Shown: piece by piece, positions 11,196 to 25,104 of the stretch | How positions within the stretch are numbered: position 1 is the first letter of the stretch | How the letters are laid out: each line of letters opens with the position of its first letter | NCBI GenBank assembly: GCA_028023455.1 | Contig: JAQFVV010006647.1 | Span: 126,001 to 190,000 of the forward strand | Direction of reading: 5' to 3' | Origin: Epiperipatus broadwayi | Lineage: Eukaryota > Onychophora > Udeonychophora > Euonychophora > Peripatidae | DNA: 64,000 bases | Notes under the pieces: generated by a model | Databases searched by the model: none | What the model saw: only the letters and a program-made list of their open reading frames with translations | What the model was told of the DNA's origin: nothing | Position numbers and translations under genes: made by a program

Positions 11196-11870
11196 ATTGT
11201 TGATAGTGCCATTTACTGGATTGCTCAAGGAAGAGTATAGGATGTCATTGCTCATGCAACTAAAGCTTTTGAAAAATTTAAAACTGGAATTAGATTCTAC
11301 ACAAAAGTAATTCTAGTAAACTCAAAGTTCCTGAATTTAATCTCCCACAATGTGTGGAATTTATGTGGTCAAGTGAAATTTTCAGCAATAGTATCTTCCC
11401 CATCATGAGATTAATGTTGGAATAGATTACAATAAGGAAAAGTTAAAGATATTACCAAAGTTTAAATATTTTACTTTTATTATATTTTCTTTTTTTCTTC
11501 AGTGATTGTTTTTAAAATTTGATTTATATAATGGTATTTAATTCTTTTGAAAAACATTATTTTATAATACTTGATTCTATGTAAATTAAAATAATTAGCT
11601 TATACTAATATTTGTAAAAATATAATTTATCAATAAGGTAGCTGAATTTTGCAACCAAAGTTAAACATTATCCTAAGAAAAATAATTACCTTGTAATTAT
11701 TAATTTTTTAATTATCTTCTTAAGTAAGAATTTAAAAAGTTGTCAATTTATAATTTTTTAAAATATATTTAAAGCATTGACTTTTAAAACAAGTTTTTAC
11801 TGTTTATATCATTTTATATTAGTTTAAAATATATATATATTTAATATATATGTAAATTTAATTTTTTAAG
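11196..11870. other. A+T-rich DNA before the first recognised host exon
   Basis: This segment ends in a weak ttttttaag acceptor. A short less A+T-rich patch at 11190-11460 looks like old coding sequence, probably transposon-derived, but no domain was recognised. It is presumed to be intron of the BRMS1L-like gene. Confidence 0.35.
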
Positions 11871-11960
11871 ATCTTTGGAATGAACAATCAAGTGTGAAAT
11901 GCAAACGTAAAGCAGACTCTATGACTCCTGAGAAACGGAAGAAACCTGTAACTGTGTCTG
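11871..11960 (+). CDS. BRMS1L: BRMS1L/BRMS1-family gene, internal exon (basic linker)
   Basis: This exon is read with two bases completing a codon from an upstream exon, then 29 codons and one leftover G. The peptide begins LWNEQSSVKCKRKADSMTPE, continues KRKKPVTVS, and the split codon becomes Gly across the next junction. From what I remember of the family, this matches the basic stretch after the coiled coil of BRMS1L, where an ELWN motif is followed by a Lys/Arg-rich segment ending in P-x-x-V-S-G-P-Y-I-V. The family are subunits of the nuclear Sin3-HDAC co-repressor complex. The acceptor is ttttttaag. The other two frames are closed by TGA. The donor is not GT but ATATCCTTTT, a textbook minor-spliceosome site. 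The exons for the N-terminal acidic and coiled-coil region were not found upstream. BRMS1 rather than BRMS1L cannot be excluded. Confidence 0.85.
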
Positions 11961-14928
11961 ATATCCTTTTCTTTTTTTCTCTTTTTTTTTCCATATATAT
12001 ATAAATTCGTATACTTGCATATATATATTAAATAACAATACTAACAAAATATTTAATTTAAAAGGAGGCCAAATTGAGATGCATGCTCCTTAAAGGTTTA
12101 AAATGATTAAGTAACATTCTTATACAAAATACACCAAGGGTACACAAATGAGATGTGAACAGAATAATTCATTATTAAAAATTATAATGTTAAATATCCT
12201 TAGCGACTTGATTTCAAAATTGGATAGAACACATGGAAACAATAGCATTTTTTCCCTTCATTAAATTTGATAAATAGAAACATTTTATTAGGCTACATCA
12301 AGAGTGTTATGGTGTTTATTGCTATATTTAAGGTTGTTTATTAATATAACCTTCATTGATAGGACTTTGTCAGAAAAGTAAAAAAAAACTGTGAAATATC
12401 TTGTTTAAAATGTGAGCTTTAATTTCTTCTGTATAGTTTTTATTCCAGTGTTTACATGTAATTTAATTTTTAAACACTACTTGAGAAATTGTCTAAATTA
12501 TTTATAGCAACTTTGTATTTAATTCTTTGTTCAGTGCAATAAGATCTGTGATTAAGATTGAAATTAAATATCTATTCAAAAACTTCTTATGTGAGCTAAA
12601 TTTTAATGGTGATCTTTAATCTTTTATAATAAGTTTTAAATAAGTATACACATTTATAAGCAAACAAAAAAAAAAACATGCAGTAAATATCTATAATAAA
12701 CTTCATTGCAATAAACTATCAAATTTTTTTTTTGTTTATCTTATCTCAAATTTTTCATAAAGAAGATATTTGTAAATTCTAAAAAGTTCATGAATCCAAA
12801 ACCCAACCTTTAAGCAAGAATTTTGCATCAGTGATGTTTACCTGTATTTATGTGCCACCTATATTTATAGTACTTTGCAGCTGTATAAACTGTACCTTTT
12901 CATATCTGAAAATTAAATAAATAACATTGTAACATATTTTTTTAAAAATATCATATGTGAATGGATTTTTTTTTTTAGCTTAAAAATTTCATCTCTTCTA
13001 AGATTAATATTTTAAGTATATCTAGTAATCAAATTGCAATATATTGATATTAACTATTCAATATTTGATATCTTTAATATGGTGCTTATTCATCTTAATT
13101 AATCATTGCTCATTTTTATTAATTGCTTATTGTTACTATTATGTTGTTGGCAAAATGAGTTGCAAATTGGTACAAAACCGATATTTGGTGATATACACCT
13201 ATGTATCGTAAATATTTCTTATAATATAAATATGTATATAATATTCTGTTAAGGCTGTTTAAAGCGGAACTAAATATATGAAACATTTTGTTATATGATC
13301 AGTTTTAATGATTGTATAGTAGAATTTAAAAGTTGGAATAGTTTTTAAATAGCAGTCTGAAAACATGTAATCAATTTTTCAGATAATTTGCAATTGTGCT
13401 TTTCAAGGAGAATAAAACATTTACCTATTAAATGTGTTTTATCTACATTGTAAGTTAGGCCCAATAATAAAATATTAATGTAGTTGTTTATATAATTTGA
13501 TTTTGGGATAAAGCATAAGTTCAGTTAAATGTTTTGGATATATCATGATTATATGGATATGTCAGCAGACAGTATTATGAGTATTTTATGTGTCATTGTG
13601 ACAAAAGATCATCACCATTTCAGTACTGCACTTATTAGTAGTAGTCCCAAACTTTTGTTCTTATTTTAACTTTTATAAAAATATTCAACACTAGTGATGA
13701 TTTCTAGGGTAGTTGCAAGAACTCTTGGTAATATTCAATGTGAACATGAGACTATATTCATCAAGAGACCATTAAAATGCTAAATAAACCGAGTCCAGCT
13801 ATTTATGTGTAAAAGCCTATGTGAATTATTATTCGTTAAATATTCATATATATATATATATAGAAATAAAGAGAGACAATTTGCACTTTTATAGAATCTG
13901 TTTTATTAAAATAGTAGATGAGCAATGAAAATTGGTAAAAGACTGAACATGATTGAATGGTTTCATCAGGTTTAGCTCCATAATCAACTTGTCAGGTATT
14001 ATTATAATTAATGAAGATAATTTTTTTCATGAACAAATTTTAATAAGTAACTATAGTGAAGGATAACTTCAAAGATTTAAAAATAGCCTTGAAATTTCTA
14101 TGTATATATTAGATAGAGAAAAAACTAATTGCAAACTAAGAAAGAGTTGAAAATATTTTTGAAACTTATGGCTGATAAAAACCTGATCCTGTGCAGGTTT
14201 ATAACATTGATGAAACTACAATACATTGACAATAGAAGAGGAAGTTGATTTCATAGTGTTTAAACAATATAACCCAAAGTTTACTTTCGTATGGTATTCA
14301 AACTAACAGGTGCTTAATCTAAGGCAGTGTTTATTATCATATGGTGTTCCATTGCCACAGGCACTTACACAGCTATATCATTTGTGTTGGAAGAAGTAAA
14401 CACTATACATTATACTCTTGCAAGTTTTCTAAAATTTACACAGAAACATTCTACAAATATATTGTCTGTATTGCTATGATTTGAAAAAGTTTCCATGCAG
14501 AACTCAGAAAACATTACACTTCTTTCAAATAGACAAATAAAACCAGTTGTCCATAAAGTAAGATTATTCCTAATTTTGATTTTGTGATTAGTGATAAAAA
14601 TTATTAATTTAAAACTGTCATAGTTTCCATTTCAAAAATGTACTATTATGATAGTATAAATTTTATTTCACAGTGAGAATACTAGAGAGCGCTTTATTAC
14701 TTTGCTCTTAGATTACAGACTTTTGAGCACAGGAACTTTTGACTTCATTTAAATAGAAACTACTTTATATAATATTACTTAAGTTTTATCCTTGATTGTA
14801 ATGTATATAATGATTGTATATATTTAACGTTAATCATATATATTTTACTATTTTAAAAGTAACATATAGTGTATTCACACAGATCCAAATAAGTAGATAT
14901 TTTTGAAGTATTTCTTTAATTAGCATAC
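11961..14928 (+). other. BRMS1L: U12-type AT-AC intron of the BRMS1L-like gene
   Basis: This 2,968-bp intron begins ATATCCTTTT, a perfect match to the U12 5' splice-site consensus. It ends TTTCTTTAATTAGCATAC. The branch-site-like TTCTTTAAT (consensus TTCCTTRAY, one mismatch) lies about ten bases from the terminal AC. Removing it joins G to GT to make a Gly codon and restores the family's conserved S-G-P-Y-I-V-Y-M-L. A GT-AG alternative does not give this junction. The intron interior is A+T-rich and contains one decayed pogo-type transposase motif near 14.2 kb. Splicing would need the minor (U11/U12/U4atac/U6atac) spliceosome. This is seen directly; whether the intron is conserved in other animals is not known to me. 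Confidence 0.88.
14160..14540 (+). pseudogene. Possible pogo/Tigger-type transposase fragment
   Basis: Plus-strand translation near 14188-14222 gives DPVQVYNIDETT. This resembles the [VL]-[YF]-N-x-D-E-T-G block around the first catalytic Asp of pogo/Tigger/jerky-type DDE transposases. The final Gly is replaced and the rest of the frame is broken. No terminal repeats were found. Confidence 0.35.
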
Positions 14929-14993
14929 GTCCATATATTGTATATATGCTTAGTGAATTAGATATATTAGAGGATTGGACAGCAATTAAAAAG
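14929..14993 (+). CDS. BRMS1L: BRMS1L/BRMS1-family gene, internal exon (PYIVYML...DILEDWT motif)
   Basis: Two bases (GT) complete the Gly codon from the previous exon, followed by 21 codons. The peptide starts PYIVYMLSELDILEDWTAIK and ends with a further K, then the donor gtaaat. PYIVYML followed by D-I-L-E-D-W-T-x-I is a hallmark of BRMS1 and BRMS1L and distinguishes them from the relative SUDS3. The acceptor is AC, as expected for the U12 intron before it; no AG acceptor keeps this peptide in frame. The exon ends at a codon boundary (phase 0), which fits the phase-0 start of the exon at 30126. This is the strongest single identification of a host gene in the window. Confidence 0.92.
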
Positions 14994-17849
14994 GTAAATA
15001 ACTTTATTATCAATGTTGAAAATTTATTTAATATATCAAAATAAATAAGTAATGTAAAACAATGATTTTATGCAATGAATTTTTATTTTTTGTGAACTCT
15101 GCTATACATATTTATAATTTCAGTGCCTAAATAATTTGAATTGTTTAATTTATACATTGTACTAATATATAAGTATATTACTTATAAAATCAAATTTTGT
15201 TTAAGCATTGGGGAAAGAAATATTAAATAATATATAAATAAATTTAATACCAACAAAGGATTTTGATTGTAATAAATTATAAAAACATTGATGTATGGAA
15301 AACTGCTATCTTTCAATAAGCATCTTTTATTTATTTTGTTTTAAAACTAGGTGTTGAATCTCATTTTTAACAACTTTTATTTTTATCCCTATTGCTATTA
15401 TTATTTTTAATCTAGGTTTTAAATCTAATTTTTAGCAACTTCTATTCTTTTCTTTTTTTACATTCTTATCAGAATATACATAAACAATTTTTTATGTTTC
15501 TGTTTTAAAGCTGTATTTTTCTTTTGCATTGACACTTAAATTTTTTAATTCACATATATATTTCTTTTTTCTATTTACTATTGTTGTTATCTAACAATTG
15601 TTATCAGTAATTGACTGATCAAATTTTAATATGCTTTCTTAGATTTTAAAATTGTTTCAATATTTTTTTGTTATTGTTGTTGTCTCCTCCTTTATTCTTT
15701 TGGGAAATTTGTTTATAATTTAGATTTTTTTTTTGTGGAACTAAAAATTCATCTGATTATCTTTAAAAAAAGGTAACTTTTTATATAAGACAATCCTGTT
15801 TATTATCGACTGCACTTTGCATTTAAATTTTAATTAAGCATAATTTTTACATTTTAATTAAATATTGATTGGTCTTTCAGAATCTGGAAATAACTAGTAT
15901 TTTTACAAAGAGGACAAATAAAAAAAATGCAAGCAGTGAAGTTCAAAATCCAACTTCACTTAGTAATTTCATTCAAAATGTGGGAATTATTTTTGTGACT
16001 GACATATACTAATTATTATATTTAAATATTATGAAATGTGTTGTTTATGGTTATTTGATTTGTTTTGATAAAATCCTTTTCAAAATGAAAACACTAATAA
16101 CTTCATACTGTAATTTTAACAGTGAAAATATAATGATAATAATACTTGCAATAAAAGTATAAATGAAGCTAATAAATTAAAACAAAAAGCTAATAGCCCA
16201 GATTTATTTTAGATTATATATAAAATAAAATATTTATTATTTTATCAAGCAGACTTTTTTATTAGTTAAAATATGAAATGTAAAATGTTTGAGTTAAATA
16301 AATATTTATTCTTCAAGTAGTGAAATTCAGTTTTGAAAATAATTTCCAATATTTTAACTATGACTAACACTTAAATAGAAAATAATACTGGATCAAACCC
16401 AATGGTTTAAGAGAGTAAATACATTTTTACTAAAATAAGCTCTAGTATGTATTTATTAAATTTCTATACTAAAGTACACATTCTTCTTTTTGTTTCACTT
16501 ACAAATTAAGTCGGTAATAGTTCTAATAAGAATCATGTTAGTGTTGTAGTTATAAAATATCAAGTAGCTGCATAGATACTGTTAGGTGTAAGCTATAGAA
16601 TACTACTTGGAAGGAATTTGTAAGAAGTAATTTGAAAAAAAAAAAATTAATAGAAATGAATATAATACCTTTCCAATAGCACAATATATGACGAGTTCAA
16701 AAATATTTTGGAATGTTAAAATATTCTCATTCACATTTTTTTGACATTTATTATTCTGCTTCAATTTTTTCACTTATAATATCATTAGACTTGGATATTG
16801 ATAACTTTATTTATTCTAGCTTTTATATACATGTAATCCAAATACTTAAATTACATCAAAAGGTAGATGTTAATTTTGACTTATTATTTTAGTTGGAACT
16901 TTTTTGCTGCAGCATGTAATGTCACTACTAGAATTAAAGGTGAAGACACTATCAGTTGTACATCAGAAAAATACAATCCAAAAATGTGCAGCATTTTTTT
17001 CTACTGCAAGATTATCTGTTGGGTGCTGAGTCAGATAGTGAATTGACCTTCAGATGTTAGGTAACTGTGAATAAATAAATAATGCCCAATCAAAAGTATC
17101 TTCTGCATCATTATAGTATTAATGGAATATCATTTCATCAAAGCCTATTTATTGTTTCCAATACACCAGCATTTCTGTCTGTTTCCTTTTTCAATCACTT
17201 AAGTTATAGGCTAAGTTGTTTTGAGCCTCTTATACTATTGGCTATCTTTATCATATGTGTTTGTGCAAGTGCATTTCCAATCTTTAATTGCATGTACAGC
17301 ATTTTTGGTTATAATTTTTTGTAGATTATTATTATTATTATTATTTTTAACTCAATCCCTTGAGAATTGAAAAACAGTGATGAAAAAAGATTTAATAAGC
17401 TGATAGTTTTTAGTTGCGATTTTTGCTTGAGGCAATACAATTACTAACAAATGTAATTGGAACTGGATTTGAGACGGGAGTTCTGTAGAGCAAAGATTGT
17501 GTCTTTAAGTGGTCCTATTTATGGATCTACCACTGAAATAAAGGCTTAGAAAGTGCAATCTAAAAATATTCTGTTTCATGCACTCTGGCTAAGTTATCAT
17601 GTTTAGCAGATTTCTTTAAAACAATAGAAATAGTTTATTTTTAACAGTGTAAAGGCAGGAAGCAATGGTAGTATTAAAGTAATTTTTTTTCAAGTAGATA
17701 TGTAGAATGTGCAAACTTTTCTTGATACAAAGATCTTTATATCTGTTCTTAGTGAATGCCATCTTCCAGTATAAGGAAATTTAATAAATAAGTATATGGC
17801 TACAAGTTTTTGTTGAAAGAGGAGATCAATCTGTGAAAAGTGATTGTGT

Positions 17850-20680
17850 TGAATTTGTTATAAAATTAATTTAATCTATTCTTAGAATTCCTCGATATAC
17901 CAAAAAAAGGCTAATGTTGTTGAAACTTGGCTTGCAAAATTGTACCAATGCTCATTTTGTTAGTGCATATGCTCTAATATTTGATTCAGTGAAAGAATTA
18001 CAGAATTCCATTAGAAGATGGACATATTCTTCTTGGAGACTTAAATGCATGAATTAGTATAAATAATTGGTTTTAGACAAAAGTTGTTTGTAAATAACTG
18101 TATTAATGCTGTAATCTTCAAATTGTCTGCTATTATTAACTATCATAACACTGTTTAGGCAGAAAAATCACTAGAAAGGAACACAGATGCATTCTCAAAA
18201 CAATGGTATTTAATAAATTGTGTTATAATTAGGAGTCAGAATACAAGAGAAATTCATATTACATGAGCATTTAAAAGTGAAGTTTGTTGGATGAATCATT
18301 AGATATGTTCTAAGCTTAAAGTGATAGTTGCATTAAAAAGTTACATTCACAAGAAAATTGATATTTATTTTTTAGAGTAGTCTTATGTGCTAAATTTCAC
18401 AGCTATTAAACACTAAAATTGCTTATTTGGATTTTCGGGATTATCATGCTACGGATGTGTGGAATTCTCTTAAGGAGTATATTATAAGCACAAATAAATA
18501 TTCTTGAATTCATTAAAAAGAAATGTGGGATTTTCTGCTTGGTAGAATACAGCATCTAAACTGTATAGATATTTAAAGTCAGATGCTCAATGATTAACAA
18601 AAGGGCATAAAAATGATTGATGGATTAAATTGCAAAAAATATATGGATATTCTTTAATTGTTATTATTTTGGATCTTTTCTTTTAATACATTTATTCATT
18701 AAATTCTTAGGGAAAATTCATGAAAAAGACAAGATTCTTTCATTCAAATTTCTGTTAGAAGAAACCTGGAGTCTTTTTCAAATCCCTATACTTTCCAAAA
18801 TCTGCCAAGTTACAGAGGATAATGAAATATAGAGCACAGGACTTACATGGTTATGCAAAACTAACACATCAGCAGTGTTATATTAATCTAGGTTCCAAAT
18901 ATGTATCTACCTACTAAACAATATTTAATGTATTAATATCAAATATATTCCCTGAATAAAACTACTTTTGAAAATACATTGAAAACAACATGTGGATCTG
19001 GCAAATGGTATCATGATTCTATTAAATCTGTAAATGGCACTCTGTTTTATAATAACATTGATATTTTAAATAGATTTAAAAAAGTATTTTTATGATCTTT
19101 GAATAATAATGCAAGAATTGAAATGATATATGCTTTTATCTACTTATTTAGATTTGGACAAAAATATCCAACTTAGTGAAATTAAAATAAATTTTGTAAT
19201 CTTAAAAGTGGAAAGGCTTTCAGGCCATAATGATATATTTGGAGAAACATTAAAATATGTGGATAATACATTAGCTTAAAAAATATCAGATTTTTTTTTT
19301 TTTAAATATATATACTCGTAAAGTTGTGCCATCTATTCTTAAGAATGTTTCTATTAGTCAAATTTTTAAAACTAAAGCAAATAGACAATATTGTGTAGTA
19401 TTATTTATTACATATTACAGCAAAGATACTTTCATGGATTTTGTTGAATAGGTTCCTTCCAATTTGAATATCTGAGACTCATTGTGGTTTTAGAGGATCA
19501 ATAAGCACTATAATCATAGATTTTGTTACTAGGCAAATGTAAGCAAAGTATCAGGAAGAAAAGAGTGAGATATATATATATTTGTTGATTAATTTTATTT
19601 AGTTAATTAAATAAGTTTGTGCCATTATTTGAAATTAGTTGATTGACCACCACAATTTATTAATATTATATACAGCTTTTCCATGATGGAATGAGAGGAA
19701 TTATTACTACAGGTGGCCAATCAGATATTTGAAATGAAAATTGGTGTTAAACAAGAATGTATGCTTATTGCAATATTATTTCTGATTTTTTATGTCAATG
19801 ATCTTTGGAATTATTTATAAATAGCTTAATGAAATAGGGTGAAGATCAAAAGTAAAAAAAAAAACTTCATCTTCTCAGATTATGGATTTATAGTATACTG
19901 TTAATTATGCTGTTTTTGCCAGTACAGAATGTATTTAATGTTTTGAATGTAACATATAGAGAGTTTAATTTAGTGACTAAAACTCAAGTTCTTTATCAGT
20001 AACTAATAAAGAAAAATTCTCAGGAACTTAAGAATGTAAATCAATTTAAACATTTGATAGTTATTAGTAGAAAAATGGACTTGCAGCGCAGGTTCCAATA
20101 TGCTACTGCTTTTAACATGGTAAAGATAGGGCAGTTTATTAAAGGGAAATAATTACTGTAATTGCATAGGAATGAATTTGAATATCATATCAACTTAACA
20201 GCTTTAGAAAAGTTTAAAGAGCCTCCATAAAATGTTTAAAATACAATGGTAAAATCATAAAATCAATTTATACGTTCTTCAAGTTGTCGGGAATGATATA
20301 TAGAATCTATTATTGTAAAATTTACACTTTCATTCGATTGGGCAACTTTTCAAAAGAATATTTTGTGGTGAACTTGAGCATATTTTTTGTGGAAGAAATA
20401 GATCCTGTTTATATTATAAGAATTATTACAAATTCATACTAATGAAGTTTAATATTGATTGTTTTCATTGGGAAGATATAGCAGAGACTAGAATACACTG
20501 GAGAGCTACAGTTACACATGGTGTTGAATTATTTCAGAAAAAGTTTTCTGCAGAACTTAAAATACAACTCGTAGAATATCAAATAATTGGAAAAATGGAT
20601 TAGCATGTTCTATATATGGATGTAGTTGTGATTCACAGACTGATTTGTAAAGTCATCATAAAATTCATCTTTATTGGTAG
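17850..20680 (+). mobile_element. Decayed LINE (endonuclease, RT, C-terminal zinc finger) in the host intron
   Basis: Motifs appear in LINE order across shifting frames. TNAHFVSAYA (about 17.95 kb) and LLGDLNA (18.03 kb) are endonuclease blocks. SGKASGHNDIFGE-like sequence lies near 19.2 kb. IFK...NRQYC followed by a block ending CGFRGSIST (about 19.35-19.5 kb) is RT. LFHDGMRG and KIGVKQECML (about 19.68-19.76 kb) match the F-H-D-G-M and G-V-K-Q-G-C motifs. WEDIAETRIHWRA lies near 20.48 kb, and CSIYGCSC...SHHKIH (about 20.61-20.67 kb) is the residue of a C-terminal C2H2-type finger. This combination matches a LINE family widespread in invertebrates whose RT has a G-V-K-Q-G-C-V-L-A-P motif. 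It is distinct from LINE copies A-C. The copy is inactive. Confidence 0.75.
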
Positions 20681-22067
20681 TTTTTTTTTTAATTTTGTCT
20701 TTTTTTGTTGGTGTTGAAATGGCTAGAAGTATTCATAAGTGGCTGCTGCTGTTGATGATGATAATTATCCATATCTCATTTATATTCGCATTAGAATAGA
20801 CTTCCAATCTGCATAAGGTATTGGAACATTTTTCTTTCAAATACAAATTTTGAGTCTTTCCAAGTCAGAAATTTCTAATAAACTTCTATATTGAAATCCT
20901 TTTGAAATTTCTTTTCACAAGTTAATCATGACTTGCATTCTACAATTATTAATTTATGACCAACTATATTATTAGATAAGTGCTTGTTGAAGTTCTTGAA
21001 TATGACTGGACATATTGTGAAAAGTCTTTATATTATTTGCTAGCAGTTAAGATTAAATAGATAATCTGATCTATAATGACAGAACTAAACTGAAGAATAG
21101 TTTAAAGTATCTACTCTGAATCAAGAAATTTTAAGGAATGTAGGATTCAAATTTCCAGATGTCATGCAACAATATAATATTAGAGTCATTTGTCTCTATT
21201 ATCATATGGCAGAGAACTTAAACTATATAGACCAAATGATTTTATACCTTGCTATATTTTCTTCATTAATTTTTAAATGTTTTTTTTTTTTAGAGAGTAA
21301 TTCCATTATGGACTAATTTTTAACATGTCTATTTTGACTTGTATTGTAGATAGAGTGGTAATATCTGATCATTTCCTAGTATACTCTTGTTTTGTCTAAG
21401 CAGTAAAAGTCATTGAAGTCAGATAAGCTCTATTTGACTATTCAGGTGATCTAGGTTTTTTTTTTTTACCATTAGTGATCAAATTAAACCGTTTCATTTC
21501 CTAGTAGTAATAATGTCTTTTTAACAGCTTTTTGCAAGCAAGATATCTATCTTTTTAACTATTTCATTGAAAACTTTTATTGAGGATATTAATAGTATTC
21601 TATGATCTTTTTCATTCTGTTGATTTTTTACACTACCAAAATTGTTTTAGAAAAAATTATTGTTATTATTTTCAATTAAAATATATTCCTTGAATTCTGT
21701 TTTGTGATCAAGAAACTTATACACTTTGTTATAAATTAGAATCTTTTTTGCAGCAATTCCCATATTTATCCTTTATTCAAAACTGGTTTTAATCATCAAC
21801 TTGCATCTATAGAATATTTATCTGATTTTTGATAAAGTCAATAAGCTTGTTACATCTTGTCTTATTTGAATTTTGTTAAGTTCTTCAAGTTAAGGTAGAT
21901 GGTATTATGTTAATACTAATATTTATTGAAGTCCAGCTATTTATTTTGTTTTATATATTCAATTTGTCTATTACTTATGATAGCATCTTTTCTTTTTTTG
22001 TATGTAACTTCAATGTTTTATTGTTTGTCTGAAAATTTATGATGATGATGGATTGGATGTGATAATT
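20681..22067. other. Intronic A+T-rich DNA, nothing recognised
   Basis: No domain or terminal repeat could be recognised on either strand. Confidence 0.4.
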
Positions 22068-24209
22068 TAATCATCTATGATTAAACGTTGAATGTTTAGA
22101 AAATTTTAAAGTTTATTTAAATTTTTCAAATACAAATAATTTGTTAGTAACAACACACAAATAGATAACACTGATTAGTAATTACACAATGCTATGATAA
22201 TATTATTCTCCACTTTTTTTCAGATGTTGCTGGCCTGACAAGTGACAATATTAATATAGGAGTCAAACTTACACCTTTAAATTCTTGAATATTGAATTTT
22301 AAGTCAATGTTCTGTCAAAAGCAACAATCAGTAGAAATTTCATATACTTATCTATGTGAATTGGTTCAAATTCTCCCGATTCCTTCATTTTTTTTTTTTT
22401 GATACAATTTTTTAAGAGTGAGATTAATTAGATTCTTCCAGGCATGTATTGCCATTCTGGGTTAACCTATAGGGTTATTTGCCATTGTCATATGAACAGC
22501 TTCTTTGAATTTTCTTTTTTGCATTTTTTTCTCTATCCAATATTTTCATATTTTCCCAATTGAACATATGATTATTAGTACATACATGGTCTACCACTCT
22601 ACACACATCAGTTTTTCTCTTTTAACCATTATTTTGTGTTCTTTCCATTGCTGTTCAACAGCGCAATACGTCTCATCGATATACTTTCTTCTACCTGCGA
22701 TAGGTCTCATCAATATACTTCCTTCTACTTTCACATGATATTTCTTAGATGCAATTTTTGTTTTTTAGCATTTTTAGTTTAAGCTTTGTAGAAGTTAGAA
22801 TTCTTTAAAGTATATTATTTATTGACTGCAGATTTTATTTAATTTGTCTGCCATTCCTGGTATGTATGGATACACTATGGTACCAATAATTGTTTTTCGT
22901 TTTAATGTCTTTTTATTGTCTGATAAAGATTTTTTTGATGCAGCCGATGGATAACTATTCTTCATGAGAGTTTGTTCTATGTAAATCTTTTCATTTTTTA
23001 AATCATTAGTTTTCAAACAAATTTCCTTTGCTTTGTTCTATAGTGATAATATAATTTCATGTTTTGTGTTTCTGGGATGATTGAATGTATATGCCAAGAA
23101 CTTGCCATTGTGGGTTGGTTTTCTATAAACTATTGTTTTACTTTACTCTGAGGAAATCTTGTCACAAGAATGTCTAAGAATTCCAGTTTTTGTCCTCATT
23201 CTGATTACATCATGAATTTAATTGATGGAGATATGTTGTTGAAGTATGACTGTAATTGTGCTTATGACAAATTTATCATTAACATAATGAAACTACAGAT
23301 TAGGCAGAAAGGAGTAGTTTATGGCTGTAGTTTCATGTTCTTCCATGTGAATGTTGCTAAGCAATGGTGACAATAGAGAGCCCATGGCCATCCCTTGATT
23401 CTGTTGGAAGTATTCTAAATTATATTGAAAGTATATTGCTATGTAGAAGGTTAATAGTTCTATTATACTATCAATAAGTAGAGTTGTTTTAGTTTGTAGA
23501 TCATTATCATCATATAACCTTTTCCTTACAATAATCCTTCATCATATGGTTCATTTGTAAATAAACTTTCTACGTCAAAGCTCATTAATGTCATTTTTTT
23601 TCATTTTCATGTTCTTGATTAATTCTACAAAGAATCATTGACATAGGACTGTGTCCTGTATGCCAATGGACTAAGAATTTTGAAAAGAAATCTCACCAAA
23701 TTTTGACATTGTTGAATTTGTACAACTAACAATACATCTTAATGGGACAGTATTCCATAAATATGAGAAATTTTGCTGAAATATAAAGTTAATTTCCTTT
23801 TTTTTCTGAATCATTAAAATACCTGCAGTGCTTGTGGATTAATGGTTGTAATTTTACTTTTTTTACTTGGAATTAGATTTTTGCCACTTTTTTGTATTGG
23901 CCTACTGTGAGAAGTTCTTGTATTTTGTTACCATAATCAATTGTAGTATTACTTTTGCCAGCAGGGAGAATTATTATAAATGTATCATGCTTAAGAGATT
24001 TAATAGCTTTCCTCCTCTCATCACATGAAATGTTTTATTTTTCCTTTTGATATCTTTCAAAGGTCCTTCTGCTTTTTCTAAAGACACTTTTTGGGTGACT
24101 TCATCAGTGACTGCCATTATAACCAATAATATTACAGCAAATGGTGTAAAGGCTAAGTTTAAACTTTTTTAAAAAAACAGCTAATTCAGCATCATAAGAT
24201 ATTTAGATC

Positions 24210-25104
24210 ACTAAATATCACATGATCACCATCTCTCATGCTAGCACATAACTGTTATTAAACAGGCAAAAACTCCATACAGTAGTGCCGCCCTGTGCTA
24301 ACCAGAGTAATCAATAGATGCCAGAAAGCTTGTGCATAAAATCCCTATCTAGTGCCTACTCATCCAAAATTGAAAATATTATTGTGTGTTCAATTTCATT
24401 CTCATAGGTTTGTAGTTAAGTAGAGATAAAAGGTGGCTGCTGGGGGGTTGCATTAGATCCTAAGATCTAGGTACAGTGCTCTCAGATCCAAGGGTCCTCA
24501 CTGATGAGGGCCACAAGCCAGAAACTAGTCTGGGGATATTGGATGAGTAGGCACTAGATAGGGATATTATGCACAAGCCTTCTGGCATCTATTGATTACT
24601 CTGGATAGCATAGGGTGGCACTACTGTATGGAGAGTTTTTGCTTGTTTAATAACAGTTATGTGCTAGCATGAGAAATGGTGATCATGTGATGTTTAATGG
24701 TGGAACACCAATCCTGCCTAATAGGATAGTGGTGGCTAGGTTGTTAAAGAGCCAAAGTCACCAAAATATATGGGTGCTGAATTGAGTTCAGACCCGTATG
24801 ACTATATAAGCTATTGAGCTTAAATTTAAAATATTATTGTGTTTTCAATTTCATTCTCATAGTTTTGTAGTTAAGTAGAGATAAAAGGTGGCTGCTGGGG
24901 GGTTGCATTAGATCCTAAGATCTAGGTGCAGTGCTCTCTGATCCAAGGCTCCTCACTGATGAAGGCCACAAGCCAGAAACTAGTCTGGGGATATTGGATG
25001 AGTAGGCACTAGATAGGGATTTTATACACAAGCTTTCTGGCATCCATTGATTACTCTGGTTAGCACAGAGTGGCACTACTGTTTGGAGAGTTTTTGCCTG
25101 TTTA
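24210..25104. repeat. Hairpin-family repeat, compound 895-bp copy with 16-bp TSD
   Basis: It is flanked by ATAAGATATTTAGATC (24194-24209) and ATAAGATATTTACATC (25105-25120), differing at one base. It contains an incomplete unit in reverse orientation and two forward units, each with cactgatga...ccagaaactagtctgggg and ggatgagtaggcactagata. The element is inside the Penelope-like element, so it arrived later. Confidence 0.88.
24501..24562 (+). other. Hammerhead-like core in a hairpin-family copy
   Basis: The sequence shows CTGATGA, G, GGC, loop CACAA, GCC, A, GAAA, then CTAGT, a 22-base loop and ACTAG, then ATA. Sister cores lie at 24956-25016, 25945-26011 (minus), 26396-26453 (minus), 51264-51330 (minus) and 57546-57608. 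Stem II is GGC/GCC here and AGC/GCT in others, a compensating change. One extra A lies between ACTAG and the expected UH cleavage dinucleotide, and stem I is weak, so this is only hammerhead-like. Confidence 0.4.

Noticed and set aside
11951-11975. A hidden GT donor near the end of the first host exon
   Set aside because: Nearby GT dinucleotides (in ctgtgtctg) would truncate the conserved V-S-G-P junction and break phase. ATATCC fits exactly.
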